DNA from: TK10-74A sp965217625
GTDB taxonomy: Bacteria > Chloroflexota > Dehalococcoidia > Bin125
Reading direction: 5' to 3'
Length of the DNA: 64,000 nucleotides
Assembly: GCA_965217625.1 (NCBI GenBank)
Contig: OZ244557.1
Coordinates: forward strand, 1,426,001-1,490,000
Of the stretch, positions 17,421 to 26,601 are shown one piece after another. How positions within the stretch are numbered: the first letter of the stretch is position 1; every line of letters begins with the position of its first letter. Made by a program: the position numbers and the translations under genes. Below the pieces are notes generated by a model. That model had not been told where the DNA came from, made no database searches, and worked only from the letters and a program-made list of their open reading frames with translations.

Positions 17421-18358
17421 CAGCCGGCTCCCGCCCGGATGCGCGGGTCAACCAGCCGGTAGGACAGGTCGACGAAAATGTTGGCCAGCACGATCGAGGC
17501 CGCGATCAGCATGATCGCGGCTTGCGTGACCGGGAAGTCGCCCCCACCGATCGAGTCGATCGTCAGCCGGCCGATGCCGGGCCAGGCGAAGACCGTCTCG
17601 ACGATCAACGTGCCGGCGATCAACCGGCCCGCCTGGAGGCCGAGGAGCGTCACCACCGGCAGCAGCGCGTGGCGCAGGGCGTGGCGCGAGACGACCCGGC
17701 GCTCGGGCAGGCCCTTGGCCCGCGCCGTGCGCACGAAGTCGGAGCCCATCGCGTCGATCATCCCGGAGCGGGTCAGCCGCATGAGCGCGGCGGCGGTGAA
17801 CGTCCCCATCGTGACCATGGGCAGGATCATGTGCGTCAGGCCGCCGCTGCCGCCGGTGGGCAGCCAGCCCAGCTCGACGGCGAACAGGAAGATCAGCATC
17901 AAGCCCAGCCAGAAGTCGGGCACGGCCTGGCCGACCACGGCCAGGAAGCGGGCCAGCCAGTCGGTGGGACGGCCCCGGCGCAACGACGCGATCACCCCCG
18001 TCGACAGGCCGAGCACCAGGGAGAACACCAGCGCGGCCGCGCCCAGCTGCAGCGTCTTCCCGAGCCGCGAGGTGACTTCGCCGAGGGCGTCCCGGCCGCT
18101 GAGCAGGGACCGGCCCATGTCGAGCTGGACCGTGTCCCAGAGGAAGTTCCCGTATTGCACGTAGAGGGGGTCGTTGAGGCCGAAGCGATCCCGCAGCGCG
18201 TCGATCTCCGCCTGCGTCGACTGAATGTCCGCCAGGTACGCGATCGGGTCGCGCGTCATCCGGCCGACGACAAAGACGGCCGTGACGACGAGGAACACGA
18301 CCAGGAACCCCTGGAGGAACCGGGACGCCAGCACCTGCCAGACGCTGTTGCCCGTCAT
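17420..18358 (-). CDS. ABC transporter permease, DppB/OppB type
   Basis: The 312-residue protein has the DppB N-terminal domain (first helix at about 12-30, then DPIAYLADIQST and LGLNDPLYVQYGNFL-like segment) and the BPD permease domain with TARAKGLPERRVVSRHALR as the ATPase-contact loop and a C-terminal YRLVDPRIRAG. It lies 452 bp downstream of its binding-protein gene; the gap is filled by palindromic repeats. It is translationally coupled to the DppC-type permease. Confidence 0.92.
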   Translation of the reverse strand: MTGNSVWQVLASRFLQGFLVVFLVVTAVFVVGRMTRDPIAYLADIQSTQAEIDALRDRFGLNDPLYVQYGNFLWDTVQLDMGRSLLSGRDALGEVTSRLGKTLQLGAAALVFSLVLGLSTGVIASLRRGRPTDWLARFLAVVGQAVPDFWLGLMLIFLFAVELGWLPTGGSGGLTHMILPMVTMGTFTAAALMRLTRSGMIDAMGSDFVRTARAKGLPERRVVSRHALRHALLPVVTLLGLQAGRLIAGTLIVETVFAWPGIGRLTIDSIGGGDFPVTQAAIMLIAASIVLANIFVDLSYRLVDPRIRAGAG

Positions 18359-18437
18359 CGCCGGGCGTCCGGCGCGCCCACCTCAGACCAGCCGGGGGCG
18401 CCTGCGTCGTTCATGGCAATCCATTTCGGGCCTGACC

Positions 18438-18794
18438 CCCTCTCCCTGAGGGAGAGGGTAGGGGTGGGGGGGCCTCGGCGGCCGCTCCCCCTCACCCTAA
18501 CCCTCTCCCCAGGGGAGAGGGAACCGGAGTTCCCGCGTCGCGGTCGTCGGGGCGACCCTAGTGGTCGCCCTGCCGGGCGTCCTCCCGAACGGAGTCCGGG
18601 CGCCCACGAGGGGCGCCCCGACGACGCCGCGGCCACGTCCCCCCGCTCCATCCTTCTGGATGGAGCGGGGGACCTCGGCCGGCGCGGGGCGAGATCCCGT
18701 AGGGGCGGTTCGCGAACCGCCCCTAGCCACGCCCTCTCCTCGTCCGATCCCCCCTCTCCATCGCTTCAGATGGAGAGGGGGTTAGGGGGTGAGG
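18438..18794. repeat. Cluster of REP-like palindromic repeats
   Basis: The 452-bp gap between binding-protein and permease genes contains five near-perfect hairpins: 18438-18458 (CCCTCTCCC arms), 18501-18521 (CCCTCTCCCC arms), 18640-18671 (14-bp stem, TTCT loop), 18700-18725 (26-nt perfect palindrome around GGTTCGCGAACC) and 18750-18781 (13-bp stem). The motif TTAGGGGGTGAGG follows the last hairpin at 18782-18794, and its near-complement precedes the second. A copy of the last hairpin plus this tail is found at 60007-60050. I see no coding sequence here. Such clusters are typical of dispersed non-autonomous repeats and may also stabilise the upstream message. Confidence 0.8.
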
Positions 18795-18810
18795 TTCCGG
18801 AGGTCAGCGC

Positions 18811-21108
18811 CTAGGTGAGCGTCGGACGGATCCCCCAGTAGTTGAACTCGTCCTGCCGGCCGGCGTAGTTGATCCACTCGATGTTCTTCCGCTTGACGCC
18901 CACGTTGACCTGCTCGATGCCGAACAGGAACATCGCTTCCTTGTAGATCGCCACCTGGAGATCGTTGATCGCCTGGGCGCGATCGGCCGGGTCGAACGCC
19001 GAGCGCGTCGCCTCGACGAGCGACTGGATGTTGGAGTCCGGGTCCGCCTTCGAATGCGAGATCGAGCCGTTCTCGTCGATCCAGGCGTTGATGTTGCTGA
19101 CCGGGTCCGGGTACGTGTTGAAGAAGTAGTGGTGGAATCCGGCCGCCTCGTGGATGCCGTCGTCGCCAATCGCCCCCAGGCGCGGCCGGAAGACGGCGTG
19201 CTCGTCGGCCTGGAAGTCCGTCGTGATGCCGACCGCCGCCAGGTCCTGGGCGATCGCCTGTCCGCCCTCCACGATGCCGGCGAAGCGGGACGCGTAGCCC
19301 CAGAAGGGCACGTGGAAGCCGTTCTCGTAGCCGGCCTCGGCCAGCAGGGCGCGTGCCTTGTCCGGGTCGTACTCGTAGACCAGCTCCGCCCGCTGTTCCT
19401 CCGTCAGGGCGCCGATGTTGGTCGCCGCGATGCCCATGTTGCGGCGCTCGAAGCCGCCGCGGGACTCGATGATCGCCTCCCAGTTGACGGCGTGATTGAT
19501 CGCCCGGCGGACGCGGATGTCGCGGAACGGGTAGGTTCCGTCCTGGGCCGGCCGCTCCGTGTTGAAGACGATGTTCCAGTTGTCGGTGCCCGCGGCGAAC
19601 AGCACGTCGAAGTCATCGCTGTCCTCGAAGGTGCTCGACAGGTCCCAGCCGAGGGACAAGGTCATATCGGCCTCGTCGGCCTCCAGCGCGGCCACGCGGC
19701 TCACCGGCTCCGGCCGCACGGTCTGCTCCAGCCGCGCCATCCACGGCTTGTGGACGCGGTGCGTCGAGCCGGCCCTCACGTGGTAGTCCTCGAAGCGCGT
19801 ACTGAACGCGTGATCGCTATCCACGAACGACTCAAGCTTGAAGGGGCCGCTGCCGATCCCGAGGTTGGCGAACTCCTCGTCGCCGACCTCCTCGATGATG
19901 TGCTTCGGCGTCATCCGCACCCCCGTCCCCAGCACGGCGAACGCCGACGCGTCCCGTTTCACCGGGAGCCGGAAGGTGAGGGGGCCCTCCACGGTCACTT
20001 CGTCGTTGACCGAGCTGACCATCCAGCCGTAGAGGGAGGCGCTCTTGCCGTCGGGGTTGTACGAGGCGATGCCGTTGACGCGATCGATCGAGAACTTGGC
20101 GTCCTCCGCGGTCACGTCCCCGCCGTCATGCCACTTCATGCCCGGCTTCATTTCGACGATCCCCGCAGCGAAGTCGTCAACCCACTCGAAGCTCGCCGCC
20201 GACTGCACGAACGCCTTCGAGAACTGGTCGAACTGCCCCAGGGTGTCAAAGTGCGGCATCACGGCGACACCGCCGGCGCGAATGGGGTCGAGGCCGCCCG
20301 TCGCCGTGTCGACGGCGATGCGCACCGTGGCGTCGGGGTCGGTCCCGGTAACCGCAAAGGCCGCGCTCTCGGCGGCGTCGCCGGCCATGCCGGCGGCCCC
20401 CTCGGCGGCGGCAACGGCAGCGGCGGCGGTCTCGGCGGCGGCTTCGGCGGTCTCATGGGCCGTGGCGGCGGCCTGCCCCGCGGCGGCGGACGCCTCCCCG
20501 GCCGCGGCGGCAGCCGCAGCCGCAGCCTCGGCGGCCGCGTCGATGGCGGCCTGGGCGGCCTCGGCGGTGGCCGTGCCGGCCTCGACCGCAGCGGCCGCGT
20601 CGCGGGCGGCCTGGGCGGCGGCCTCGGCCGCCTCGGAGGCGGCGGCGGCGACGGCGGCCGCCGCCTGATCGCCGGCCGCGGATGCGGCGTCGGCGGCCTG
20701 GGCGGCAGCCGCGGCGGCGGCTTCGGCGGCGGCGGCCGCGTTGGCGGCGTCCTCCGACTCGGCCGCCTCGGCGGCCAGGGCCGCGGCCGCGTCGGCGGCG
20801 GTGGCGGCCTGTGAGGCGGCGGCGGAGGCCGCGGACGCGGCGGCGGCGGCCTCGGCGGCGGCCTCCGCGGCGGCCCCGGTTTCGGCGGCGCGCGCCTCGC
20901 CGGCGGCGATGGCCGCGGCGGCGGCCTCCTCCGCGGCCGAGGCGGCCCGTTCGGCGGCCACGGCCCCGGCGTCAGGCCCGTCATCGTCGCCGCAGCCGAC
21001 GAGCGCCAGCCCGGCGGCTCCAACGCCGGCTTTGGCGCTGGCTCCCAACATGGTGCGGCGGGTGATCTTTCGCTGTCGCAGACTCGTCCAATAGTTCCGG
21101 TCGCTCAT
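18811..21108 (-). CDS. Tat-lipoprotein solute-binding protein with long Ala-rich stalk
   Basis: The 765-residue protein has a Tat motif (RR 17-18), a lipobox with Cys39, an acidic patch DDDGPD, an alanine-rich low-complexity stalk at about 48-252 and then a family 5 (DppA/OppA-like) binding domain starting at TVRIAVDTATGGLDP. The binding domain shows the typical GMKWHDGGDVTAEDAKFS segment. The stalk is almost entirely Ala with regularly spaced Glu, Asp, Ser, Gly and Thr, compatible with one long helix. The ATG at 21108 has an AAGGGAAG ribosome-binding site. It leads the operon with permeases at 17420 and 16527 and the enzymes to 13502. The ligand is unknown; neighbours suggest an organic acid or related compound. 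Confidence 0.9.
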   Translation of the reverse strand: MSDRNYWTSLRQRKITRRTMLGASAKAGVGAAGLALVGCGDDDGPDAGAVAAERAASAAEEAAAAAIAAGEARAAETGAAAEAAAEAAAAASAASAAASQAATAADAAAALAAEAAESEDAANAAAAAEAAAAAAAQAADAASAAGDQAAAAVAAAASEAAEAAAQAARDAAAAVEAGTATAEAAQAAIDAAAEAAAAAAAAAGEASAAAGQAAATAHETAEAAAETAAAAVAAAEGAAGMAGDAAESAAFAVTGTDPDATVRIAVDTATGGLDPIRAGGVAVMPHFDTLGQFDQFSKAFVQSAASFEWVDDFAAGIVEMKPGMKWHDGGDVTAEDAKFSIDRVNGIASYNPDGKSASLYGWMVSSVNDEVTVEGPLTFRLPVKRDASAFAVLGTGVRMTPKHIIEEVGDEEFANLGIGSGPFKLESFVDSDHAFSTRFEDYHVRAGSTHRVHKPWMARLEQTVRPEPVSRVAALEADEADMTLSLGWDLSSTFEDSDDFDVLFAAGTDNWNIVFNTERPAQDGTYPFRDIRVRRAINHAVNWEAIIESRGGFERRNMGIAATNIGALTEEQRAELVYEYDPDKARALLAEAGYENGFHVPFWGYASRFAGIVEGGQAIAQDLAAVGITTDFQADEHAVFRPRLGAIGDDGIHEAAGFHHYFFNTYPDPVSNINAWIDENGSISHSKADPDSNIQSLVEATRSAFDPADRAQAINDLQVAIYKEAMFLFGIEQVNVGVKRKNIEWINYAGRQDEFNYWGIRPTLT

Positions 21109-21130
21109 CACATCTTCCCTTCTGGTCCCC

Positions 21131-21182
21131 GGCTGTCCCTTTGTGGGACGGCTCGGTGCGTGAGCGCGCGTAGTATGGCACA
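21131..21182 (-). promoter_or_regulatory. Conserved leader: hairpin and putative -10 box
   Basis: In mRNA sense a hairpin GTCCC-ACAAA-GGGAC (21135-21149) lies 26 nt upstream of the ATG at 21108. A TGTGCCATACT element (21172-21182), with CATACT as candidate -10, begins about 64 nt upstream of the ATG. Both elements and both distances recur upstream of the gene starting at 47568. Position conservation argues for a shared promoter and 5' leader. Confidence 0.5.
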
Positions 21183-21460
21183 TTATTACGGTGACCGCCC
21201 CCCCCCCAGTTTTATGTCACATAGGAAACTTTGATTGATGCTCGTGCAACTTATCGGCGTCGGGCGCCGGTCCCCCTCCCGCTAACTCTTGGGGGTGACG
21301 GCGCGCGGTCGCGCGCCGGAACCGCACGCCGTCATATCCGAAGTCAGGGGGTGCGGTCGGGTTGACCGGACCGGCGCGGTTTGCCCTAGACTGCCCCCAT
21401 GCGGCGGCGGGCCGGGACGCGCCGCCGGACTCGCTGAGCAGCACCGGCCGGAGGAGGAAC
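21183..21460. other. Divergent intergenic region
   Basis: This stretch separates the minus-strand binding-protein operon from the plus-strand DUF1800 gene. It contains a short A+T-richer island (about 21211-21240) that is unusual for this G+C-rich sequence and may hold promoter elements. I see no coding sequence or RNA gene in it. Confidence 0.4.
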
Positions 21461-22867
21461 ATGTCGCGCAGTGACGAGATCGCGCTGATGGCGCACCTCA
21501 TGCGCCGCGCCGGCTTCGGCGCGAACCGCGACGAGTTGGAGCGGCTCGCCGATCAGGGCTACGAGGCGACCGTCGAGCAGCTGGTCGATCCGCCGGCGTC
21601 GGTCCCCCGCGCCGACGAAGAGGAGTTGCTGCGCTACATGCCGTCGCTGGGGACCGGGGGACCCGTCACGGACCCGGGGGCGGGCAACTGGCTGTTCCAC
21701 CTGGTGAACACGGGGCGCCCGCTCGAGGAGAAGATGGCGCTGTTCTGGCACCACGTCTTCGCCACCGGCAACTCGAAGGTCGACAACGACAACCACCTCA
21801 TCACGCAGGTCGCGATGTTCCGCGAGCACGGCATGGGCAACTATCGCGACCTGCTGGTCCGCATCGCCCAGAGCCCGGCGATGATCTACTGGCTCGACAA
21901 CCAGGAGAACCACAAGCGCTCGCCGAACGAGAACTGGGGCCGGGAGCTGCTGGAGCTGTTCTCGCTGGGCGTGGGGCACTACACGGAGACGGACGTCTTC
22001 GAGTGCGCGCGCGCCTTCACCGGCTGGACGATCGGGGCCAAGATTCCGCGTCAGCCGCACCATCGCTTCTCCTGGTCCTACGAGTTCCGGCCCGAGGAGC
22101 ACGACTACGGCGAGAAGACCTTCCTGGGCCACAGCGGCCCCTTCGACGGCGAAGACATCATCGACATCATCCTCCAGCAGCCGGCCTGCCCCCGCTTCAT
22201 CGTGCGGCACCTGTACAACTTCTTCGTCGCCGACGAGGCGCAGGTGCCGGCCTGGTCGATCACGCCGCCACGCGACCCGGCGGCGATCGATCTGCTGGCG
22301 CAGACCTTCGTCGACTCCGGCTTCGACCTCAAGCCGGTGCTGCGCGCGCTGTTCCTGTCGGACTTCTTCAAAGAGGCGCGATTCGCCAAGGTCAAGAGCC
22401 CGGTGGAGGTGGTGGTCGGCACGCTGCGCCTGACCGGCGAGGTGGCCCGCCCCGATCCGCGTCTGCCGGCGCTCGCGCAGGAGCCGACCTACATGGGCCA
22501 GAGCCTGCACAACCCGCCCAGCGTCGAGGGCTGGCAGACGGGCCGCGACTGGATCAACAGCGGCTCGGTGGTGAACCGGATCAACTTCGTCGCCAAGCAC
22601 GTGGGCGACACCACGCTGCCCGGCGTGCAGCGCATCGTCGAGCGGGTGGCCGCCTCGAACGGGACGTCGCTGACGCCGGAGGCGCTGGTCGATGAGTGCG
22701 TGGACCTGATGGGACCGCTGACGGTGTCCGCCGAGACGCGCGCGGAGTTGGTCGCGCATGCGGCCGGCGATGGACCCGTCGCGGCCGACGGCAACGGCGC
22801 CCTCTCGCGGCGCGTCGGCGAGATGCTGTCGCTGATCGCCGCCACCCCCGAGTACCAGTTCGGCTAA
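21461..22867 (+). CDS. DUF1800 family protein
   Basis: The 468-residue protein matches DUF1800: LMRRAGFGANRDELERLADQGY at the start, then KMALFWHHVFAT, NENWGRELLELFSLGVGHYTETDV, AFTGW, FHRFSWSYEF-like and SVEGWQTGRDWINSG near the end. The ATG at 21461 follows a strong GGAGGAGG. DUF1800 and DUF1501 proteins almost always occur as a pair, as here. Function is unknown; no enzymatic residues can be assigned with confidence. It is the first gene of a plus-strand set with the DUF1501 and NHL genes. Confidence 0.93.
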   Translation: MSRSDEIALMAHLMRRAGFGANRDELERLADQGYEATVEQLVDPPASVPRADEEELLRYMPSLGTGGPVTDPGAGNWLFHLVNTGRPLEEKMALFWHHVFATGNSKVDNDNHLITQVAMFREHGMGNYRDLLVRIAQSPAMIYWLDNQENHKRSPNENWGRELLELFSLGVGHYTETDVFECARAFTGWTIGAKIPRQPHHRFSWSYEFRPEEHDYGEKTFLGHSGPFDGEDIIDIILQQPACPRFIVRHLYNFFVADEAQVPAWSITPPRDPAAIDLLAQTFVDSGFDLKPVLRALFLSDFFKEARFAKVKSPVEVVVGTLRLTGEVARPDPRLPALAQEPTYMGQSLHNPPSVEGWQTGRDWINSGSVVNRINFVAKHVGDTTLPGVQRIVERVAASNGTSLTPEALVDECVDLMGPLTVSAETRAELVAHAAGDGPVAADGNGALSRRVGEMLSLIAATPEYQFG

Positions 22868-22933
22868 GCCCGGCCCGTCACGAGCGCATGCCGGGAGTTG
22901 CCATCCCGCCGACAGTTATAAGGAGCAGCATCC

Positions 22934-24085
22934 ATGACCACCGCAGCGAAACCCCCGGTCTTCGTCGTGCTCCAGTTGAGCGGCGGCAACGACTACATGA
23001 ACTCGGTCGTCCCCTACGCCGATCCGCACTACTACGACAGCCGCAAGGGGACGCTGCGGGTCGGCGCGGAGGATGTCCTCAAGATCGACGACGCGGTTGG
23101 GCTGCACCCGAAGATGGCGCCGCTCAAGGAGCTGTACGACCAGGGCGACATGGCGATCATCCACGGCGTCGGCTACCCCAACTCGCCGCGCTCGCACTTC
23201 CGCTCGATGGACATCTGGCACACCTGCGAGCCCGACACGGTCGGCACGGAGGGCTGGGTGGCGCGCGCCATCCGCGACCTGGACCCGGCGGGCGAGAGCC
23301 CGGTGACGGGGGTCAACATCGGCCTCAGCCTGCCGCGGGCGATGGTGCTGCCGGGGGTGTCGGTGGCGTCGGTCGCCGACCTCTCGACCTACGGGCTGCT
23401 GACCAACATCGAGCAGGAGCAGCAGCGCACGAAGATGCTGCAGCGCTTCTCGACGATGTACGGGCGGGCGATCGGGACGGGCCCGGTCAACGCCTACCTG
23501 GGCCAGACCGGCCTCGACGCGCTGAGCGGCGCGGACATCCTGAAGGGGACGCTGGGCGGCTACGAGTCGGAGGTCGAGTACGGGACCGACCCGATCGCGA
23601 AGGCGCTGCGCGACGTCGCGACGATCCACACGGCCGACGTGGGGACGCGGGTCTTCTACACGCAGCTCGCCGGCTTCGACACGCACGCCTCGCAGGCGCC
23701 GACCTTCGATCGGCTGTGGACCGAGGTCTCGCGGGCGGTGACGGACTTCTGGGACGATCTGCGGGCGCACGACGCGGACGAGAACGTGGTCATGTTCGTC
23801 TTCTCCGAGTTCGGGCGCCGGGTGCGGGACAACGGCTCGGGCACCGACCACGGGGCCGGCGGGGGCTGCTTCGCGTTCGGGCCGTCGATCCGGGGCGGGC
23901 AGTACGGCCTCTACCCGGAGAGGCGGCCCGAGGCGCTGGATCAGGGCGACCTCGTCCCCAACCTGGACTTCCGCGGCGTCTACTCGACGATCCTGGAGGA
24001 CTGGCTGGGGCTCGACCCGGTCCCGATCGTCAACGGGCAGTTCGAGCAGCCGCGCTTCGTGGAGCCCGCGGGCAGCGCGGCCTGA
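22934..24085 (+). CDS. DUF1501 family protein
   Basis: The 383-residue protein matches DUF1501, a family related in fold to alkaline phosphatase and sulfatase-like proteins. Landmarks are LQLSGGNDYMNSVVPY, HPKMAPLKELYDQG, FDTHASQ, EFGRRVRDNGSGTDHG and a C-terminal RGVYSTILEDWLGLD. The final His-Gly and EFGRR segments suggest a metal site, but activity is unproven. It follows its usual DUF1800 partner by 66 bp with an AAGGAG ribosome-binding site. No Tat signal is present, unlike many relatives. Confidence 0.93.
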   Translation: MTTAAKPPVFVVLQLSGGNDYMNSVVPYADPHYYDSRKGTLRVGAEDVLKIDDAVGLHPKMAPLKELYDQGDMAIIHGVGYPNSPRSHFRSMDIWHTCEPDTVGTEGWVARAIRDLDPAGESPVTGVNIGLSLPRAMVLPGVSVASVADLSTYGLLTNIEQEQQRTKMLQRFSTMYGRAIGTGPVNAYLGQTGLDALSGADILKGTLGGYESEVEYGTDPIAKALRDVATIHTADVGTRVFYTQLAGFDTHASQAPTFDRLWTEVSRAVTDFWDDLRAHDADENVVMFVFSEFGRRVRDNGSGTDHGAGGGCFAFGPSIRGGQYGLYPERRPEALDQGDLVPNLDFRGVYSTILEDWLGLDPVPIVNGQFEQPRFVEPAGSAA

Positions 24086-24123
24086 CCCCGGACCACGGCG
24101 GCGCAGCCGCAGGAGAGCGTGTG

Positions 24124-25131
24124 ATGCCAACCAAGACCGTCGCCGGGCGCACCTGGCACTTCAGCCATTCGATCGGCCATCACGTGGGAGCGGAGGGGTT
24201 CACGCACCCCGGGCCCGTCGTCTTCGACCGCGATGGCGTCCTCTACGTGGCCGACATCGCGGCGGCGGAGGGCTACGGCCTGCCCTACGGCACGCCGAAG
24301 ATCCACAAGTGCACGATCGACCACGACTACCTCACCACGATCGGCGAGGGCGAAATCACTTGGCCCGAGGGGCTGGCGCTGGACCGCGCCGGCAACCTCT
24401 ATTGCTCCTCCGCCTGGGACAACGCCATCACGGCCTACACGCCGGAGGGTGAGCGGATCGGCCGCTGGGGCGAGGCCGGGTCGGGCGAGGGGCAGCTGAG
24501 CCGTCCCTCGGGCTTGGCCATCGACGAGGACGACCACCTGCTGGTGGTGGACGGCCTCAACCATCGGGTGCAGAAGTTCAGCACCGACGGGCGCTTCCTC
24601 TCGGCCTGGGGCGCGCCGGGCCACGACGACGGCCAGCTCTGGAAGCCGTGGGGCATCACCATCGACCCGCAGGGCGACGTCTACGTCGCGGACTGGGGCA
24701 ACGACCGCGTGCAGCAGTTCTCCCCCGATGGAACGTTCGTCCGGCGCTTCGGGTCGCTGATCGACGACGGCGGCCAGTTGCACCGGCCGTCGGACGTGGC
24801 GGTCGACAGCGACGGCGATGTCTACGTGGTCGATTGGGGCAACCACCGCGTCCAGGTCTACTACCCCGACGGCGACATCATCGCCGGCCTGTACGGCGAC
24901 GCGCGCGGCTTCTCGAAGTCGGGGCAGGCGGTGATGGACGTCAACCCGGACTACGTGCGCGCCTTCGAGCGGGTGGACCCCGAGGTGATGATCACGCTGG
25001 GCCGCTTCGATCGGCCGTGCGGCATCGCGATCGACGAGCAGGACCGGATCGTGGTCAGCGACGGCACGCGGGGCCGGCTGCAGGTGTACGTCAAGGACAA
25101 GGGCTACGTCGTCCCGCAGTTCAACCTCTAG
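24124..25131 (+). CDS. NHL-repeat beta-propeller protein
   Basis: The 335-residue protein contains about six NHL blades, each with patterns such as DVYVADWGNDRVQQFSPDG and DVYVVDWGNHRVQVY. It probably folds as a six-bladed propeller that binds a protein or small ligand. It lacks a clear signal peptide. The ATG at 24124 follows GGAGAG; a GTG one codon earlier is also possible. It lies 38 bp after DUF1501 and probably belongs to that transcript, which could mean the three products work together. Peptidyl-glycine lyase-like or scaffold roles are equally possible. Confidence 0.87.
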   Translation: MPTKTVAGRTWHFSHSIGHHVGAEGFTHPGPVVFDRDGVLYVADIAAAEGYGLPYGTPKIHKCTIDHDYLTTIGEGEITWPEGLALDRAGNLYCSSAWDNAITAYTPEGERIGRWGEAGSGEGQLSRPSGLAIDEDDHLLVVDGLNHRVQKFSTDGRFLSAWGAPGHDDGQLWKPWGITIDPQGDVYVADWGNDRVQQFSPDGTFVRRFGSLIDDGGQLHRPSDVAVDSDGDVYVVDWGNHRVQVYYPDGDIIAGLYGDARGFSKSGQAVMDVNPDYVRAFERVDPEVMITLGRFDRPCGIAIDEQDRIVVSDGTRGRLQVYVKDKGYVVPQFNL

Positions 25132-25198
25132 GCCGACCCGGGCATCTCCGCGCCGACGCCGGGGATACGTGCCGCGAGCGGGCCGCTAGGCTCTGCGC

Positions 25199-26449
25199 AT
25201 GCCTGCGCGCATGCCCGCCCTGGAATCGCCCGACTACCGGCTGCTGTTCTACGAGACGGTGCTGGGCGCGGCCGCGCGCTGGGCGCTGCTGCTCGGGCGG
25301 GGCTGGCTGGTCTTCGAGCTGACGGGCTCGACGGGGGCGGTGGGGATCGTCACGTTCGCGGGGATGGCGCCGTTCCTGTTCCTGGGGCCGATCGGCGGGG
25401 GGCTGGCGGACCGTCTCGACCGGCGGCGGATGGCGATCGCCGCCGGGGCGATCGGCGCCGCCATCTCGGCCGTGCTGGGCGTGCTGGTCGTGACGGGCGT
25501 CGTCGAGACGTGGCAGGTCGTGCTGCTGGCGGTGCTGCAGGGGACGTCGATGGCGATGGTCGCACCGGCGCAAGAGGCGCTGATGCCCAGTCTGGTGCGG
25601 CGCGAGCACCTGCTGAACGCGATCACGCTGGCCGGTCTGGCGCGGCACGGGTCGCGGGTCGCGGGGCCGCTGGCGGGCGGGGTCGTGCTGGCGACGCTGG
25701 GCCTGGGCTCCGTGTTCTTCCTCTCAACCGGGCTGCTGGCCTTGGCCGTCGTGCAGGTCTGGCGGATTCGCTGGCGGCCCCCAGCGGCCACATCGGCGCG
25801 GCCACCGGCGCGGTCGATCGGGCGGGACGTGGCGCACGGCATGGGCTACGCGTGGCGGGACCGGCGCGTGCGACTGATCCTCTCGCTGGTGGGGGCGCAC
25901 TGCGGCCTGACGATGGCCTTCGATTCGCTGATGCCGCAGCTCGCGACCGACCTCGGCGGGGGCGCCACGACGTTCACGGCCATCACGGTGGGCGCCGGGG
26001 TCGGCGCGCTGGTGGGCACGCTGGCGCTGTCGCAGCTGCGGCAGGAAGCGCTGCGCGGGCCGGTGTTCGCCGCGGTGGGACTGGGCAGCGGGCTGGCGAT
26101 GATCATCCTGGGGCTGGCCCAGTCGCCGACCGTGGCCGTGCTGGGCGCGGCGCTGGCCGGCGGGACGCAGGCGACCTACATGGCGATGTCGGCCACGTTC
26201 ATCCAATCGGTCATCCCCGACCGGCTGCGGGGGCGCGTGATGTCGCTCTACCTGATGCTGGCCGCGGGCCACATGGCGTTCATGAACCTGGGCTTCGGCC
26301 TCATCGCGGACAGCGTCGGCGAGCGGGTGCTGCTGGTCGCGCCGGGCGTGATCTGGGTGGCGCTCCTGCTGCTGGCCACGCTCGGCATGACCGACCTGCG
26401 CGGCCTGCTGCGTCGCGGCCAGTTCGTGCGGGCCGAGCTCCCGGCGTAG
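25199..26449 (+). CDS. MFS transporter (drug/siderophore exporter-like)
   Basis: The 416-residue membrane protein has about 12 predicted transmembrane segments. It begins SPDYRLLFYETVLGAAARW, and the loop after helix 2 is GGGLADRLDRRRM, matching the MFS motif A region. A second half starts near VRLILSLVGAHCGL, and PDRLRGRVMSLYLM is the matching loop. It resembles the MFS_3/EntS-like exporters. The start at 25199 (MPARMPALE) could be four codons later. Cargo is unknown. Confidence 0.88.
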   Translation: MPARMPALESPDYRLLFYETVLGAAARWALLLGRGWLVFELTGSTGAVGIVTFAGMAPFLFLGPIGGGLADRLDRRRMAIAAGAIGAAISAVLGVLVVTGVVETWQVVLLAVLQGTSMAMVAPAQEALMPSLVRREHLLNAITLAGLARHGSRVAGPLAGGVVLATLGLGSVFFLSTGLLALAVVQVWRIRWRPPAATSARPPARSIGRDVAHGMGYAWRDRRVRLILSLVGAHCGLTMAFDSLMPQLATDLGGGATTFTAITVGAGVGALVGTLALSQLRQEALRGPVFAAVGLGSGLAMIILGLAQSPTVAVLGAALAGGTQATYMAMSATFIQSVIPDRLRGRVMSLYLMLAAGHMAFMNLGFGLIADSVGERVLLVAPGVIWVALLLLATLGMTDLRGLLRRGQFVRAELPA

Positions 26450-26601
26450 GCACGGCGAGGGGCTCTGCGGCCTGCCTTGCACTGCAACGTCGCCCGGCGG
26501 GCGCCTTAACACGTTCGTCACGCGTTGGTCACATCGACGCAAACTCGCCCGCGCTTCCCCGGATTCTGCCGTCGTAGGCTGGATCTGGACGGGAGCAGCG
26601 T

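Noticed and set aside
18438..18794. Possible Rho-independent terminators in the repeat cluster
   Set aside because: The hairpins lack U-tracts, occur five times in both orientations and recur elsewhere, which fits dispersed repeats better than terminators.
19054..21094. Plus-strand Ala- and Gly-rich open frames opposite the binding-protein stalk
   Set aside because: The GCC/GGC-rich stalk codes for Ala or Gly in antisense frames as well; these products are by-products of the repeats. The same applies to 47209-47679, 52943-53371 and 58893-59999.
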